DNA of 64,000 bases from Hemileia vastatrix (GCA_030280995.1 JASXTE010000014.1:1976656-2040655), one strand, 5' to 3'; positions 20,119 to 31,822 are shown, counted from the stretch's first letter. Numbers and translations are program-made. Notes: generated from the letters alone by a model not told the origin.

Positions 20119-21139
20119 TGTCACATGTTACATGAGACTCAAAGCAAAAGTACCTCAACTACCCCACTATTCAAGCTCTAACTCAATTAGCAATGCAGGA
20201 AAAATGACCATGGGCAAATTACATTCTATTGTGTTCTTGAATTAGCAGCACTATTCAAACTTTAAAATTATCTTAAAAATAAAGACACTTATAATTTTCA
20301 AACATAAGCAATGTACGCGCAGTCTAGCGCTAAGATCAAGGCAATATTCAAAAGGGGTAATTGTGGGTCTGAGGGTAATTAGGAGGTCTGGGAATTAGGA
20401 ACAGGGTAGAAGGGTTATAAGGTTATATGATAGGTAAATTGGAACTCCGGTGGATTTAATGGGTCTGTGGGTATATGGTGGCTTGTTAGTTAATGGGTCA
20501 GTGTGAGGAGTAATAGGATATTTAAAGGGGGTTAATTTGGATTGATGTTCTCTAGAATTAAATTATAGAATATATTTGTTATAGTAGTTGAACTCTTATT
20601 AGGCTATTGTTATATTTGTCCTTTTCTTTCTTAATAATTGATTTCATTAAAATCCTAAATACCTTAATCTTCCCTTGGATTATTAAGTTACAACCCTTGG
20701 TGAGATTTAAAACAATAGTTAGTGTCCTTACCATTTACATTCACCGTGCAATATGGGGGGCGGACTTTTTAGCAAGTCCCCAACCTTGGACTCAAATTCA
20801 CCACAGATTGAACAAACATTGAGCTATTGACAAAGGAAACATACAATCAGGGATGAACACCACTCAGCAGAACAGTTTTAGGTGGGTCTTCAAGTAGAGT
20901 TCAGTATAAGTTCAGTCTGAGTTCAGGTTGGGGACTTGCTAGCAAGTCCACCCCCTATATTGTGTAGTGATTAATTATTCCTCAAAGATTATCTTGAACC
21001 ATTATTAGTTACTTGGATCTATCCCCAAACTACTTCCTCAAAGCAGTCCTCTGTGCTTCAAATTTTAAAATTCCCTCATACTTGTATCTCACTTACTTTG
21101 GGATCACCCTGGACCCTGTGCATAAGTTGTCTGGTGACA
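20119..21139 (+). repeat. 5' LTR of element E
   Basis: It starts TGTCAC and ends GTGACA (inverted termini) and spans 1,021 bp, of which 228 bp plus a 3-bp duplication are a MITE. It matches 42509-43287, the 3' LTR remainder, which lacks the MITE and so gives the empty site. Confidence 0.88.
20742..20969. mobile_element. CACTA-type MITE in the LTR of E
   Basis: A 228-bp element with ~38-bp terminal inverted repeats. The left end is CACCGTGCAATATGGGGGG; the right end, read inward, is CACTACACAATATAGGGGG. Both continue to the self-complementary core AGCAAGTCC. The flanks are the 3-bp duplication ATT, and the E 3' LTR shows the uninterrupted site. CACTA ends with a 3-bp TSD are those of the CACTA/EnSpm superfamily. 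It has no coding capacity. A second copy lies at 61737-61986. Confidence 0.85.
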
Positions 21140-21190
21140 GTATAATTTAATTCTCCATATTTCTTATTCTTTGTACTACTAAGAATTTCA
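21140..21190 (+). other. Intron-like leader after the 5' LTR of E
   Basis: Directly after the LTR the sequence runs GTATAATT ... CTACTAAG ... TTTCAG, 51 nt, with a good branch site and acceptor. Element F has the matching GTATAG ... ACTAAT ... TTTTTTCAG. No tRNA-type primer site is recognisable here. An intron in the leader, or an unusual priming site, would both fit. Confidence 0.4.
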
Positions 21191-21206
21191 GGTGCTAAAT
21201 ATAAAT

Positions 21207-22370
21207 ATGGAGCCTGTTAAATGCACTCCTCCCATGGGCACTACTACTAGAGCCTATGCTAGGGAGAGGCCAACCTCATTATGTCCTGTTTCTTGCACTC
21301 ACTCTCTCAAACCACTTGATGTAAGGGAGCGCAAACATTCAATTCAATCTGTAGAGGTCATTCCTCAGGATTTTGAGGACTTCAGTGAATAAGACAAAGG
21401 AGAGGACACCATGCACAATGCACCATCAGCCCTGGATGCTGGACCTTCAGGCCAATATTCAAGCCCTGTCCAACTTCTTCATTGGAGGAATTTATGAAAC
21501 TCTTGGTTAAAACCCTCACTAATCCTGCCTCATCTGAAGGATCTAAATTTAAAACTCCTTCAATGGAGAGCATCCTGACAGATTGTGTCCTTTCTTGAAA
21601 ATATGCAAGCTACTATTTCACAATGACCCTCAAACCTTTAGTACAGATTGTTCCAAGGTCATTTATGCATCTTCTTATTTATCAGGAAAAATGTCATGGT
21701 GGTTCAAGCCATATCTACTCATGCTTTATTTGAACAAACCTCAGTTACTCATTAATAATTGGGAAAAAGTTTGAGGACCAACTTTTAACGTTGTTTGGTG
21801 ACCCTAATGAAACCAACAATGCGGAGATCAAACTTGATTTCATTTGCATGAGCAATAATGGTAAAGCTTCTGAGTATATCTCAAATTTCAGGGCTTTAAA
21901 ATCATGAGTTGGTTGGAATGATGCTGCCCTTAAATATCATTTCAAAAAGGGACTTCCTTCAAGGATTCTGGAAAAATTGAATCTTAATGGGCTCAAAATA
22001 GAGAGTTTGAAGGACTTAATGGATAGGACCTTCAAACTTGAGGGCACACATTAAGGACGACTTCAACAAAGGCATAACATGCAAAAATCTCATGGTACAA
22101 ACTTCAAACCTATGCGTCCTTTGAACAATCTTTCCCAACCAGCCCAATTGACCCAATACAAACCCAGTCACAAGTAAAAGGAGAAGTCTAAACCAAAAAG
22201 CTTAACTTCTGGAAATATCAGTAAGGTATTGGACTCAAAAGGGGAATTAAAGGAATCTGATAGGAAAAGACAAACAGATAATGGGTTATATATGTATTAT
22301 GGAGGGAAACAAAAGCTGGAAGATTGTGCAAAATTGAAGGAAAGGGAAAGTAAAAGTTAAAATTAAAAAA
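21207..22370 (+). pseudogene. Gag of element E, degraded
   Basis: It starts MEPVKCTPPMGTTTRAYARE, aligning with the F start MEPVQRTPPMGASSRACARG. The frame stops after about 60 codons and then continues in pieces (CPFLKICKLLFHNDPQTF, LINNWEKV). The zinc knuckle near 22290 reads YMYYGGKQKLEDC, with Cys and His lost compared with F. Confidence 0.75.
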
Positions 22371-22389
22371 ACTAGAGGATAGTTTACTT

Positions 22390-23022
22390 TTGTGCAAAGA
22401 AAACTATTTTATTTCTCCCAGTGCACAGAACCTCCATTTCTTAAGGACTGGAGTTGCAATTAACCATTTGAGATTTATTCCTTTTAAGGTGGATATACCC
22501 TTCAGTTGTCTCATTGACTCTGGAGCTTCAAATTTATTTATCAGTTTATCTTTTGCTGAAAAATTTAAGCTGACATTTGTAGATAACAATCGAATTCCAA
22601 TTTGTTTGGTCATATCAGCGGAACCCAACTATTGGTTTAGTAAGATAGTTTTATGGGTTTTCAACCTTCCAAAATTTCCTTCCTTTGAGTGGGAATTGAC
22701 AGTTTTGGATGCCCTGAGGATGGACAATACCATTCTTGGCCATGACTTTTTAACACCTTGGAATCCTGAAATTAATTGGTCAGAGGGATTGATCACCCCT
22801 CATTCTAAGTATATTTCTGATTCTTCAATGCAGGCAAAGTCCAATAGGGAGTTAAACAACCCATATGACCCAGTCCTGCTAGAGGACATATCTCTGCCTA
22901 ATGATTTTCAACCATCTGATTTTTCTCTAAATGAGCATTTGGCTAGACTTTCTAGCTCAGTTACTTCACTCAAAGAGGTTTTCAACAGCCTTGAAGTAAA
23001 CAACTCTTGCTCTCTAAATTAA
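22390..23022 (+). pseudogene. Aspartic protease region of element E
   Basis: A 210-codon open stretch. The catalytic triad lies in CLIDSGASNLFIS (about residue 48) and the second conserved motif in NTILGHDFLTPWNPEINW (about 115). In an intact chromovirus it would be part of a longer polyprotein. A stop at 23022 separates it from RT, where F continues with GLPSTDSLKDDEDNQ, so it counts as a fragment of a broken gene. Confidence 0.8.
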
Positions 23023-24340
23023 GGTCTTCCCTCAACAAACTCTTTCCACGATGATGAGGACAACCAAATCAACCTTTAAGCCATTAAAACAACTCTACTG
23101 GAAGTTGATAACAATTTACTCAATGTGTTTTCAGTCCGTAAGGCTGACAAGCTACCACCTCATTGACCCTACAATCATCTAATAGAATTAGTAGGTCCAC
23201 TACCTTTGGCAGGTCCTGTCTACTCCCTATCAAAGGATGAATCCCAAATTATTCAAGACTACATTGCAGAGAATGTAGAAAAAGGTTTCATTTGAGCCAG
23301 TAAATTCCCAACGGTCTCTCCAGTTCTTTTTGTTAAGAAAAAAGATGGAAGTCTTAGGTTGTGCGTTGATTATAGAAAACTCAACGCAGTGACTAAGAAG
23401 AGCGCATATCCAGTTCCTCCTATGTCTTTACTTCTTAATTTGTTTAAGTGGTGCTAATTTATTCTCTAAAATTGATTTAAGAGGCGCTTACAACAATATA
23501 CATATTCTAAAGGCCATGAATCTTTAATGGAAATGCACACTAGGTTTGGTAGTTTTGAGTATTTAGTTATGCCTTTTGGATTATATAATGCACCCTCAAC
23601 TTTTCAAACTTTTGTCAATGATATCTTTCATGATGTTGTCAAAATATTTGTTGTAATTTATTTAGATGATATTTTAATCTTTTTGAAGACCCTCAAGGAA
23701 CATATTGAACATGTCCGACAGGTTTTCAATTGTCTTCAAGAGCATGGTCTCTATGCCAAGCACACTAAGTGCAAATTCCACCTATAGTCTATTTACTTTT
23801 TAGGTTTTGATTTATCCACTGAAGGCTTTGTCATTGATGATAGAAAATTTAAAAAAATATTGGAATGGCCAGAGTCAAAATCTGTAAAATCATTACAAGG
23901 GTTTTTATGTTTTGCAAATTTCTATAGAAGATTTATTAAAGATTACTCTAAAACTATTACAAATCTGACCTCTCTTCTTAGAAAAGATATTCTCTTTATT
24001 CACTGATAAAGAATGAAAGGAATTCAAAGCATTGAAGTCTGCGTTCACCACAGCTCCAATTCTTCAACATTTTGATGCCTCTGCTTTGAAAATTGTTGAA
24101 ACAGATGCTGGTGATTATTCTATTGAAGGGGTTATATCCCAATTAAATCCTGAAACAAAATTGTTTCATCCTGTTGCGTTCAAATCACTCAAATTGCTCT
24201 CAGAAGAGTTAAATTACAAAATTCATGATAAAGAGTTACTTGCTATTAATCATTGTCTTAAAAAATGGAATTCTATTTATCTCAGCCTTAATAGTTATTT
24301 TCAAATTTTAAAAGATCATAATTCTTTAAAATAATTTATG
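23023..24340 (+). pseudogene. Reverse transcriptase and RNase H of element E
   Basis: Motifs are [20 protein letters not shown] (about 23330), MPFGLYNAPSTFQ, the catalytic YLDD intact at about 23658-23669, FLCFANFYRRFIKDYSK (thumb) and an RNase H start VETDAGDYSIEGVISQ. Frameshifts fall near 23450 and 24000. Stops include 23161, 23294, 23786 and 24332. Confidence 0.88.
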
Positions 24341-26010
24341 TCTTCCAAAGTCTTGACATGACATCAAGCCAGATAGGCTGAGTTCTTATCTGAATTTTCT
24401 TTCACTATTACCTATTGCCCCTGGAAAAATTGCATAGTTCCAGACATATTTTCACATTGAGACAACATTAACCCGGATCGGGGGGAAGAATTTGCTAAAA
24501 AGAACCTATCCAATGTCAAATCAATTTTAACAACTCAACAAATCAATACAATGACAACTCAAACAATTCAAAATCCACTATGCAACATTCAAGAAGCTCA
24601 ATCAAAAGATGATTATTGTATGGGGGTAAAAGACAAAATACTCTCAAGGAAAGGGGCCAAAAGATTCAGTATTGAATCAGGTCTATTAGTCTTCAAAGTT
24701 AGAGTAGTCATACCTGATTATAAGGATATAAAATTATGGATTTTCAATAGCAGACATGATTCTCCATTAGCTGGTCATTTTGTGTTTGATAAAACATACC
24801 AGTTAATAGCAAGGAATTTCTTCTGGCCAGGAATGACTAGAGAAATAAAGGCCTATATCAAAGCCTGTTATAAATGTAATAGGAAAAAGGTACCTTGAAA
24901 TAGGAAGTATGGGTTGCTTCAACCACTTCCAGTTCCCTCTAAACCTTGAGAATCAATTTAGATGGATTTCATTTCTCAATTACCTCCATCAGATAAATTT
25001 GAAAGTATAATAGTTATAGTTGATAGATTTTATAAAATTTCTATTTTCATTAAAACTGTTACTACTGCAACAGCAGAGAATTCAGCAAAATTATTTCTAG
25101 AACACGTATTTTCTGATTATGGATTACTCAACAATATTATTTAAGATAGAGGTTCTTTGATTTTTTCTACTTTCTGGACTAAATTATGTCCACAATTAAA
25201 TATTACAAGGAGCCATTCTAATGCTTATCATCCTGAAACCAATGGGCAACCCAAAAGATTCAACCAAATCCTCAAACAATATCTTCAAATGAATTTTAAT
25301 TATAAACAAGACAATTGGACCACATGGTTACCATTGGCCAAATTTGCTTATAAAAACTCAACACATTCTTTGACAAAAAATCTCCCTTCAAAACTATCTA
25401 TGGATGACATCCTTGATTCAATCTGATTCATGTAGGAATAAACCATCCTGCAGAACATTATCTTCAATTAATTTAAAGACTTCAAGGCAAACTTCAATCT
25501 AACCTGGAAGCAGCAAATTGAAGGTATAAGGGACAGGCCAATTAACATTGACAATCTGCTCCACACTTTACCCCAGGAAATAAAGTATGGCTCAACACAA
25601 AAAATATCCAAAAAACTCAACCATCTAGAAAGCTATCTGAGAAACGCTTGGGTCCATTTTAAATTGATGCTGAAATCTCTAAAAATGCATTTTGACTCAA
25701 GCTACCTTGAAAGTGGCAATCAATTCATCCTGTCTTTCACATATCTCTCTTGGAACCGGCTCAAGAAATATACCCAGGAAAGAACCATCCTACTCCTGAA
25801 CCAGTCAAAGTAAAAGATCATCTAGAGTGGCAAGTAAGCAGGATTCTTAATTCAAGAAGGCGCAAAGGTAAACTTCAATATCAAGTGGAATGGGAAGGCT
25901 ACCTTGACAACACTAATAAAAAATCCTGGGAACCAGCCATTAATGTTTGTAATTCTCCTGAATTTATCAAATACTTTCATTTAAAATATCCTTCAAAACC
26001 TAAACCTTAA
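24341..26010 (+). pseudogene. Integrase and chromodomain of element E
   Basis: An HHCC finger (RHDSPLAGHFVFDK ... CYKCNRKK, about 24740-24890) is followed by the core. That has D in MDFISQLP (24962), D in IIxDRGSLIFS after a TAA at 25142, and the E position in NGQPKRFNQ, where Glu is replaced by Lys. The C terminus (25750-26010) is a chromodomain: WQVSRILNSRRRKGKLQYQV then WEGYLDNTNKKSWEP. The chromodomain marks a chromovirus. Other stops lie near 24897, 24946 and 24958. Confidence 0.88.
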
Positions 26011-26728
26011 AATTCTTTTGTTTTTCTTTCTTTCTTTCTCTGTTTCATTTCATTTCATTTTCTTCTCATCTTCCTTTTTTTTTCTAAAACTGAAAATCTT
26101 AAATCCTTAAAATATCTCTAAAATTTAAACTTAAAACTTCATAATAATTTAAATCTTAAATTCTTTTATCTATTTCTTTCAATTTCTGATTTCTGAATAT
26201 TTCCTTAAACTAAATTTAACACTTTAAATCAAAATAAAAAAATAAATTAAAATAAAAAAAAAGTAAAATAGAAAAAATAAAATAAAGTAAAATAAAATAA
26301 AATAACAAAAATAAAATTATAAACTAATTAAAACATATATTAAAATAAACTCATTTTTTTCTTTTTCCAAAATATTATTTTCATATTACATTATCATATT
26401 CTTTTCCTAAAATTCTTTTTCTTTCTTCTCTCTTTCAAAATTCAAACTCCTTCTATTTTCATTTCTTTTCTGTTTCCTCAAACTCAAACCATCAAAAAAA
26501 ATTCCTTCAACAATCAATCTCAAATAAAATTTCTTTGAAAATTCTAAACTTTTTTTCTTTTCTCTTTCTCTTTCTCTTTCTCAAAATTTTCTTTTTTAAG
26601 CACCAATTGTTTCTTTATTATCTTCTCTTTACATAATGATTCAGAAAATAAATAAAAATAACAAAATAAATCAATATTCAAGATAATACTATATACAAAA
26701 TAAACTTTTTCTCTTTTTTCTAAACTAT
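26011..26728. other. AT-rich spacer between pol and antisense gene 3 (E)
   Basis: Low-complexity TTTCT/AAAATAAA runs with no coding signal. The same position in F (52927-53758) holds a comparable purine/pyrimidine-skewed spacer. None of the A-family hairpins is present. Confidence 0.65.
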
Positions 26729-27727
26729 TTATTCTTCTAATTTTCTTTGAATCAACTCCTTCATCTTTTACATGACTTGCCAAATTCCCTTTTGACTCTT
26801 CTCAATCAATTCATCACCTTCATCAAACACCACCTCCCCCATATCCAACAATTCTTTGGCTATATCATATGAGGCCAAATCCACAATTTTCCTGACCTCT
26901 TCACATAAAACCTTTACAAATGACATTCAACGAGTTTGGCCAGGTTTCTTGGACCATAATCAATCCAAGACTTCAACAAATAAGTTGTTGTCCTCAGTGT
27001 TCCACAGACCACTTTCAATCGGCCCTTCAACCTCAGCAGGAACCTCAGGGACTGGCCCACTGGTTAATGCTGTGGGAATCTCATCTGTGGTATCCACCCC
27101 CTAAAGATTAAGAAAAAAAACCAGAAAGTTAGTACCATCAAATTAATAAAATTTAAATTAAATCACTTACTCCAAATTCAGGATCAAATTTGAGGAGCAA
27201 TAGTTTTCTCTCCACCACCTCTACTTCATCTCAATCATATTCCTTGTTGATCAGTCGTTGTTTCTTTGACCTGATGGCTTCTTCCCCTGCTTGTTATGAA
27301 GCACCTTTGACACCCTTGTATACTTCTTCTTCTATTATCCTTCACTTCCCTGAAGCTACGTCTGTAGCCCAATCAGATATCTCCAACCTCTCCTCCTGGC
27401 TCAATCCCTCCAATTCATCCACAGCCAAATCACTAGTAGTGGAAACATCCCATATATCTTCAACACTGGCCTTCAAGTTGGTGATTGACCATAATTTTGT
27501 AGGGGTTAATGGCTCCCCATTATCATTGAAAGCCAGGGTGTTACACGCCACTTGATGCCATTGACAGAACTTGCACTTCTTCCAAAGACCTTGAGACGCC
27601 ATACTCTCCATGCAAAATAAATACATGGCCACACAGGCCGTGCTTGGAGTTTTGAATTGCTAAGTGGGAGTCCCCCATCAGTTTGAGGGTGAGGAGGAAT
27701 AGGTGTAGGATTGGTGTGTTTGGGCAT
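26729..27727 (-). pseudogene. Antisense gene 3 of element E (Zn-cluster-like)
   Basis: It starts at 27727 (MPKHTNPTPIPPHPQTDGG), homologous to F 52052. After an early frameshift the cysteine domain reads STAC-x6-C, 12 residues, CKFCQWHQVAC: CX2CX6C-X12-CX2CX6C with the first Cys changed to Ser. VEDIWDV follows, and a stop after ASGK (27342) at the same place as in F. A 70-nt intron (27170-27101) has GTAAGT, TACTAAC and CTTTAG. The C-terminal part (KIVDLASYDIAKELLDMGEV) matches F. It ends near 26729. It lies opposite to pol and is probably inactive. Confidence 0.65.
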
Positions 27728-27834
27728 TGAAGTCTAAAATAAAAAAAATAAAAAAAGGTTAAAATTAAAAAAGTAAAGGAGATGATGGAAAAAATGTTTA
27801 TAATGAAGAATTCACATGTTCAACGGAGCTTGTG

Positions 27835-27841
27835 TTTTATA
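27835..27841 (-). promoter_or_regulatory. TATA box of antisense gene 3 (E)
   Basis: On the - strand TATAAAA lies inside the block CCTGGGTATAAAA ... AGCTCCGTTGA, about 110 nt before the ATG at 27727 and about 10 nt from the LTR. F has the same block at 51955-51980. Its conservation in both elements, in a position facing the antisense gene, supports a promoter. Confidence 0.6.
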
Positions 27842-27851
27842 CCCAGGCATC

Positions 27852-27866
27852 TTTCATGCTTTATGT
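27852..27866 (+). repeat. First 15 nt of the 3' LTR of E
   Basis: TTTCATGCTTTATGT aligns, with several transitions, to the first 15 nt of the 5' LTR. It follows ACCCAGGCATC, the sequence bordering the LTR in F too. The last four bases, ATGT, are the left target duplication of B; the right one is ACGT at 42509. Confidence 0.7.
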
Positions 27867-28956
27867 TGTAGACAATCCTATAGTACTAGCTATAGGCCTT
27901 GACCAAGGGAGTTGGAGTAAAACCAGAGAGAAAAACCCCTGTCCCTTTAGAAAAATAAGTGAGATTTACCTGCTACAGAAAATTGGTTCCTGTTTAAAAA
28001 AAGCCCTTTTCCAACTCACTTTACTGCATGATCAGTCAAGAAAGTAGTCTACAGACAGACTACCAACCAAAGAACTGAAATGTAGACTAATTTCCACACC
28101 AGAGAAAGCAATAATACTTGATGTAGGTTGCAAATCCACACCAGAGACAGCAATAATACTTGATATAGCTTGCAAGACTATACCAGAGAAAACAGTTGCT
28201 AAGTTAAGTTAAATGAAGAACTCACTTTGCAACAAACACAGCCAAATTGTGGCCAAAAACAGTGAAAACTGAGTGAGGAACAAGGATATCACCTCTGGAT
28301 GGTTGTATGATAATTAAAGTTGCCCCAAAATGTCTTATTAACTATATACACACAGACTACTAACTAAGAGCCCATGCACACCCACAAATTTGGTGTTCCT
28401 GACCGCCAAATTGCATAAAACCTTCATAGAAACGCTTCCAAGCCCTCTAGAACTGAGGCAGGTGGTATTCCTGACATTGGGAGGCCGGCCTGAAGTGGCC
28501 TGACCACCCTGAAGCCAGAAAACCACCAAAAAACACCCAAAATACTTAGAAAAATCATCTACAACTGCTAAAACCTTTAAAGCACATAATTACGCTATAA
28601 GATCATTGTGACATGAAATGTAGAGAAAATTCAGCTCATTCTAACAGTACTAAGCACTTAACCCTAAGACTTAAGGTTAGCCTGTAAAACACAAAAAATA
28701 AAATTCAACAGCAATCTTTTAAAATGAAAAATGATAAATTATTTTCCAAATACTTAGACTATGAGAAATGTCATCAAGACATAAAATATAGAGAAAATCT
28801 GGGGCTATCCAATGGTAGTACCCACATCCCCGTAGTACCAATATTTGCTGCATAATTCCAGAAAAACACCTAATTATTTAAACAATGCCATTTAAGGCAT
28901 ACCAAAACAACACCAAATAAACCAACAAAGGGCTCTGTCAATGTTGGAAGACCAAA
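27867..28956 (-). repeat. 3' LTR of element B
   Basis: 1,090 bp, starting TGTAGACAATCC on the + strand. The inner end reads GACCAAA where other LTRs read GACCACA. It keeps the 42-bp tandem units and is more diverged from the A LTRs than those are from each other. Confidence 0.88.
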
Positions 28957-28969
28957 TCCTCCCCCCAAT
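28957..28969 (-). other. Polypurine tract of element B
   Basis: On the - strand ATTGGGGGGAGGA abuts the 3' LTR, matching ATTGGAGGGAGTA in A and ATTGGAGGGAGGA in C. Confidence 0.7.
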
Positions 28970-29004
28970 AGAGAATTTCCATATTCTCCTTTACCACAAC
29001 CACC

Positions 29005-29653
29005 ATGTTCAGCTTCCTTTCCATATCTGCTACTGACATGGGCCCCTGCCAATACTGCATTGACAACAATCTCATCTGTACTATCTCACCACCGGCTCAT
29101 CCCTACAGAACCTCATGTGATGCCTACCACTCTAGAAAGAAGACTTGCTTCAGACCTGGTCCATTTTCCTCTTCAGCATCTTCTCCTTCTCCACAACCTG
29201 ATCCACCTTATACCGGCACCAAAAGATCCAGGCCATCTATCCTGATCCCCAGACTTTTCCACAAGTTATACCCTTCAAAAAAGAGTTCCAACCCCGCTAC
29301 TACCACTAGCTCTACCATCCTTGGTCGTTCTGATGGTAAGCCCAAAATTTCTTCATACTGGACTTAAATCTGACAATTTTCCAGTTCATTTCCCTCCTAA
29401 CAGTGATGATGACTATGTGGGAACCATTGAAGCACCCCCACATAATCCATTGCCCACCATCAAGGACAAATTTCAAAAACATTCTTCTCAACAGAAGCAT
29501 CTTTTATTAAACTACTTCCAATCCACTCCTGCTAGGAACCCACAGGATCTTGAGAAAAGGAAGAACCTTATACAACAATTCAAAGCCAATTCTGAACATT
29601 TTGTTACATCTCTTGATTCTCTTCTGCCTCCTGACTCTCAATTAATCTCTTGA
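29005..29653 (+). CDS. Antisense gene 1 of element B (Zn(II)2Cys6-like, one intron)
   Basis: Exon 1 is 29005-29335 and exon 2 is 29385-29653. The 49-nt intron starts GTAAGC, has branch site CTGAC and ends TTTTCCAG. Splicing joins two frames that are otherwise out of phase into one of 199 residues. Near residues 13-50 the pattern is CX2CX6C (CQYCIDNNLIC), 12 residues, then CDAYHSRKKTC, where the fifth Cys is Tyr. A Ser/Pro-rich linker and a charged C-terminal segment (LLLNYFQSTPARNPQDLEKR) follow. Exon 1 has the same length (331 nt) as in A. It lies opposite to gag-pol, about 50 nt from the LTR, so LTR-borne antisense transcription is plausible. Function is unknown. Confidence 0.78.
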
Positions 29654-29739
29654 CTTAGAAATAAAAAAAAATTCTTGACCTCTCCAGACTTCTTGAATGT
29701 AGCCAATCATCATAAAATAATTCCTCAGTTTACAGTCTT

Positions 29740-30251
29740 TGGGGACTAATCCTCAGTTTTAAGTCTTGGGGGACTTACAGACCTCATTTTATAGTCTTGG
29801 GTTTCTCAAAAACCCTCAGTTTATAGTTTTAAGGGACTAAAAACCTAAATCAAGAAGACAGAACCAGAGATAAAAAAATTTAAGACCCAAAGAAAAAAAC
29901 TAACATTCTGGGGTAACTGTTCTACAGAGCAGCCAGCTCATCAGTTTGCCCCCACACTTGCCTTAACAAAATTCAGAGATTCCCCCTTGGATGCCCTCTG
30001 CCAGAATCACACCAACTGCCATAATCAGTTTATAGCCTTGAAGGACTCAACCCTTAAGCCATCCTCAGTTTATAGTCTTGGGGGACTGTACCATTTCAAA
30101 GTTTAAAGTCTTGATGGACTTTCCAGTCTTCAGTTTAAATTTTTGATGGACTATCCAGTGTTCAGTATAAAGTCTTGAAGGACTGCTTGCAATTTTCAGT
30201 TTAAAGTCTTGATGGCCTTCTTTCAATTTTCATAGTAAAGGCGGCGCCGCC
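29740..30251 (+). repeat. Motif array and GC palindrome between genes 1 and 2 (B)
   Basis: About ten copies of the ~25-nt motif (consensus near GTTTAAAGTCTTGGGGGAC) lie at 29745, 29770, 29788, 29815, 30028, 30063, 30098, 30126, 30160 and 30194. One H1-type hairpin lies at 29910-29953. The block closes with the perfect palindrome GGCGGCGCCGCC (30240-30251), striking in this AT-rich setting, 120 nt before gene 2. Confidence 0.75.
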
Positions 30252-30371
30252 TCCATGCACAATTCTCCTCAACCAACCTGCTGAAATTCCACTCTTTCTT
30301 CACCATCTACACATCACTGATAAATTTGTTTATTCATCTCTTTTCTCACCATTATTGCTCCTTCACAGGTT

Positions 30372-31822
30372 ATGGCTGGATCACCAAATTTTGACCCATT
30401 GGACCTTCCCTGCTTCACTGCTCCTAAGGACTACACTTTTAAAAAGTGCATACACATGTGCAGACCTTGAAAATTCACTCTTCCTACTTCCCAAGCCAAA
30501 TTCTATAACAGGACCTGTGATTCTTGCAATTCCAAAAGTAAAAGGTGTGACAGAGATCCCAAATACCCAATACCTCCGCCTTCACCTTCACACAAATATA
30601 TATCCAGATCTCCTAACAGGGCACCAGAGCTTGGACCTGCTTCTTCCACTTTGTCATCTTCTCCTTCCAGAAGATCACACCGTTCTATTCCCAATACCAT
30701 TCCTAAAAGACCAGCTTTATCTTCTCAAGAATCTACTTTTATCTCAGAAAATTCAGCAAAAATGGCATCAAAATCAGCTCCTAGGCTGCTATACCGCATC
30801 CAGGCAGCTCACCCAACATTGGGCAGCCCGCCTGCCTCATCAGAAAACAAAAATAAGGCTCAGAAATCCCAAATTCATCCAGAAAACAGCCTAATTCTTC
30901 CATCCAACACCAATAACTCTACACAAAAACCTCGTAATGCTCTCAGAGGAATGCGTACCGCCACCATTTCTTCTTCTATCGACACCAGAAACTCCAGCAT
31001 CTCTATAAAGCTTCCTAGAGGACCCACTGCACACACCAGAACAGACAGCACTGTTTCTAAACAAAAAACTCCTGTTACTTCAGTAAGAAACAACTTCACA
31101 TCTCCTCTGGCCGCCAATTATTCTTCTGGATCTTCATCCAGAAGATCACCATCTCCTGATCCTTTCTTCAATCAACCTGTCACTCCTCCACCAGTATCTA
31201 GCAAAACTGCACCAAGAAATAATATAAACAACAACAACAACAACAGTCCTGCTGCTGCAACCAGGTCACAGGAACCTACTTCTTCTCCTTCATCTTCTCA
31301 ACACCATTCAGAGGATGACCATGAAAATCCATACCTCCATCTGGTGGACCCTACTACAACATCTATTCAACACTCTTCAGCCGTCCAGATTCCGGCTGCA
31401 TACAAAATTGAGGATCTCCCAATCTGTAAGTACCAAAACAAAATAACAAAATTCAATTCCTTCAACAGAGAATAATTATTGAACCAATTCTGTTTTTTGT
31501 TGGAACCCCGCCTCCTGAAGCTGCATTTGGAACTGGCCAACCCCTAGAAGCCACTTTGACGCTGGATTATGCTGATATGAAGCAACACCTTAGCATGATG
31601 TGTTCCAAAATTCTCAATGCCTTTGCTCTCCATGGTCCGTTAAATGATTTTGAGAAGAATCTGAGAAAACAACTCCTTGATTACCACTGGAAGATGTCTC
31701 AAATTATCAAGCACACTTTCCAGAACTCCATTCCTGCTTCTTCTTCTTCTACCCAAAGTTTTCCTTCTGACCCAGTTCCTGACCACTATAACCTGCATAC
31801 TTTCTCCAGCCTCCTGCACTAG
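30372..31822 (+). pseudogene. Antisense gene 2 of element B (Zn-cluster-like)
   Basis: It starts MAGSPNFDPLDLPCF at 30372. TGA at 30468 (codon 33) replaces a Cys of the first triplet. The second triplet CDSCNSKSKRC is intact (CX2CX6C). Ser/Arg/Pro-rich sequence with Asn runs fills the middle (30651-31425). A GTAAGT donor follows LPI at 31426, as in A, but the acceptor is TG rather than AG at 31498-31499. Exon 2 (about 31500-31822) encodes LDYADMKQHLSMMCSKILNA, conserved with A. The stop and the lost acceptor suggest it is inactive. Confidence 0.75.

Noticed and set aside
26544..26783. Lys/Glu-rich 79-codon frame
   Set aside because: Low-complexity translation of TTTCT runs, overlapping the end of antisense gene 3.
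27342..27555. + strand frame opposite gene 3 of E
   Set aside because: It is a shadow of the antisense gene; no homology to its F counterpart in that frame.
28870..29052. 60-codon - strand frame over the polypurine tract of B
   Set aside because: It overlaps the LTR end and gene 1 start and is not conserved in A.
29740..30240. Possible CRISPR-like array
   Set aside because: The motif copies vary, spacing is irregular (25-200 bp) and the setting is a eukaryotic retrotransposon.
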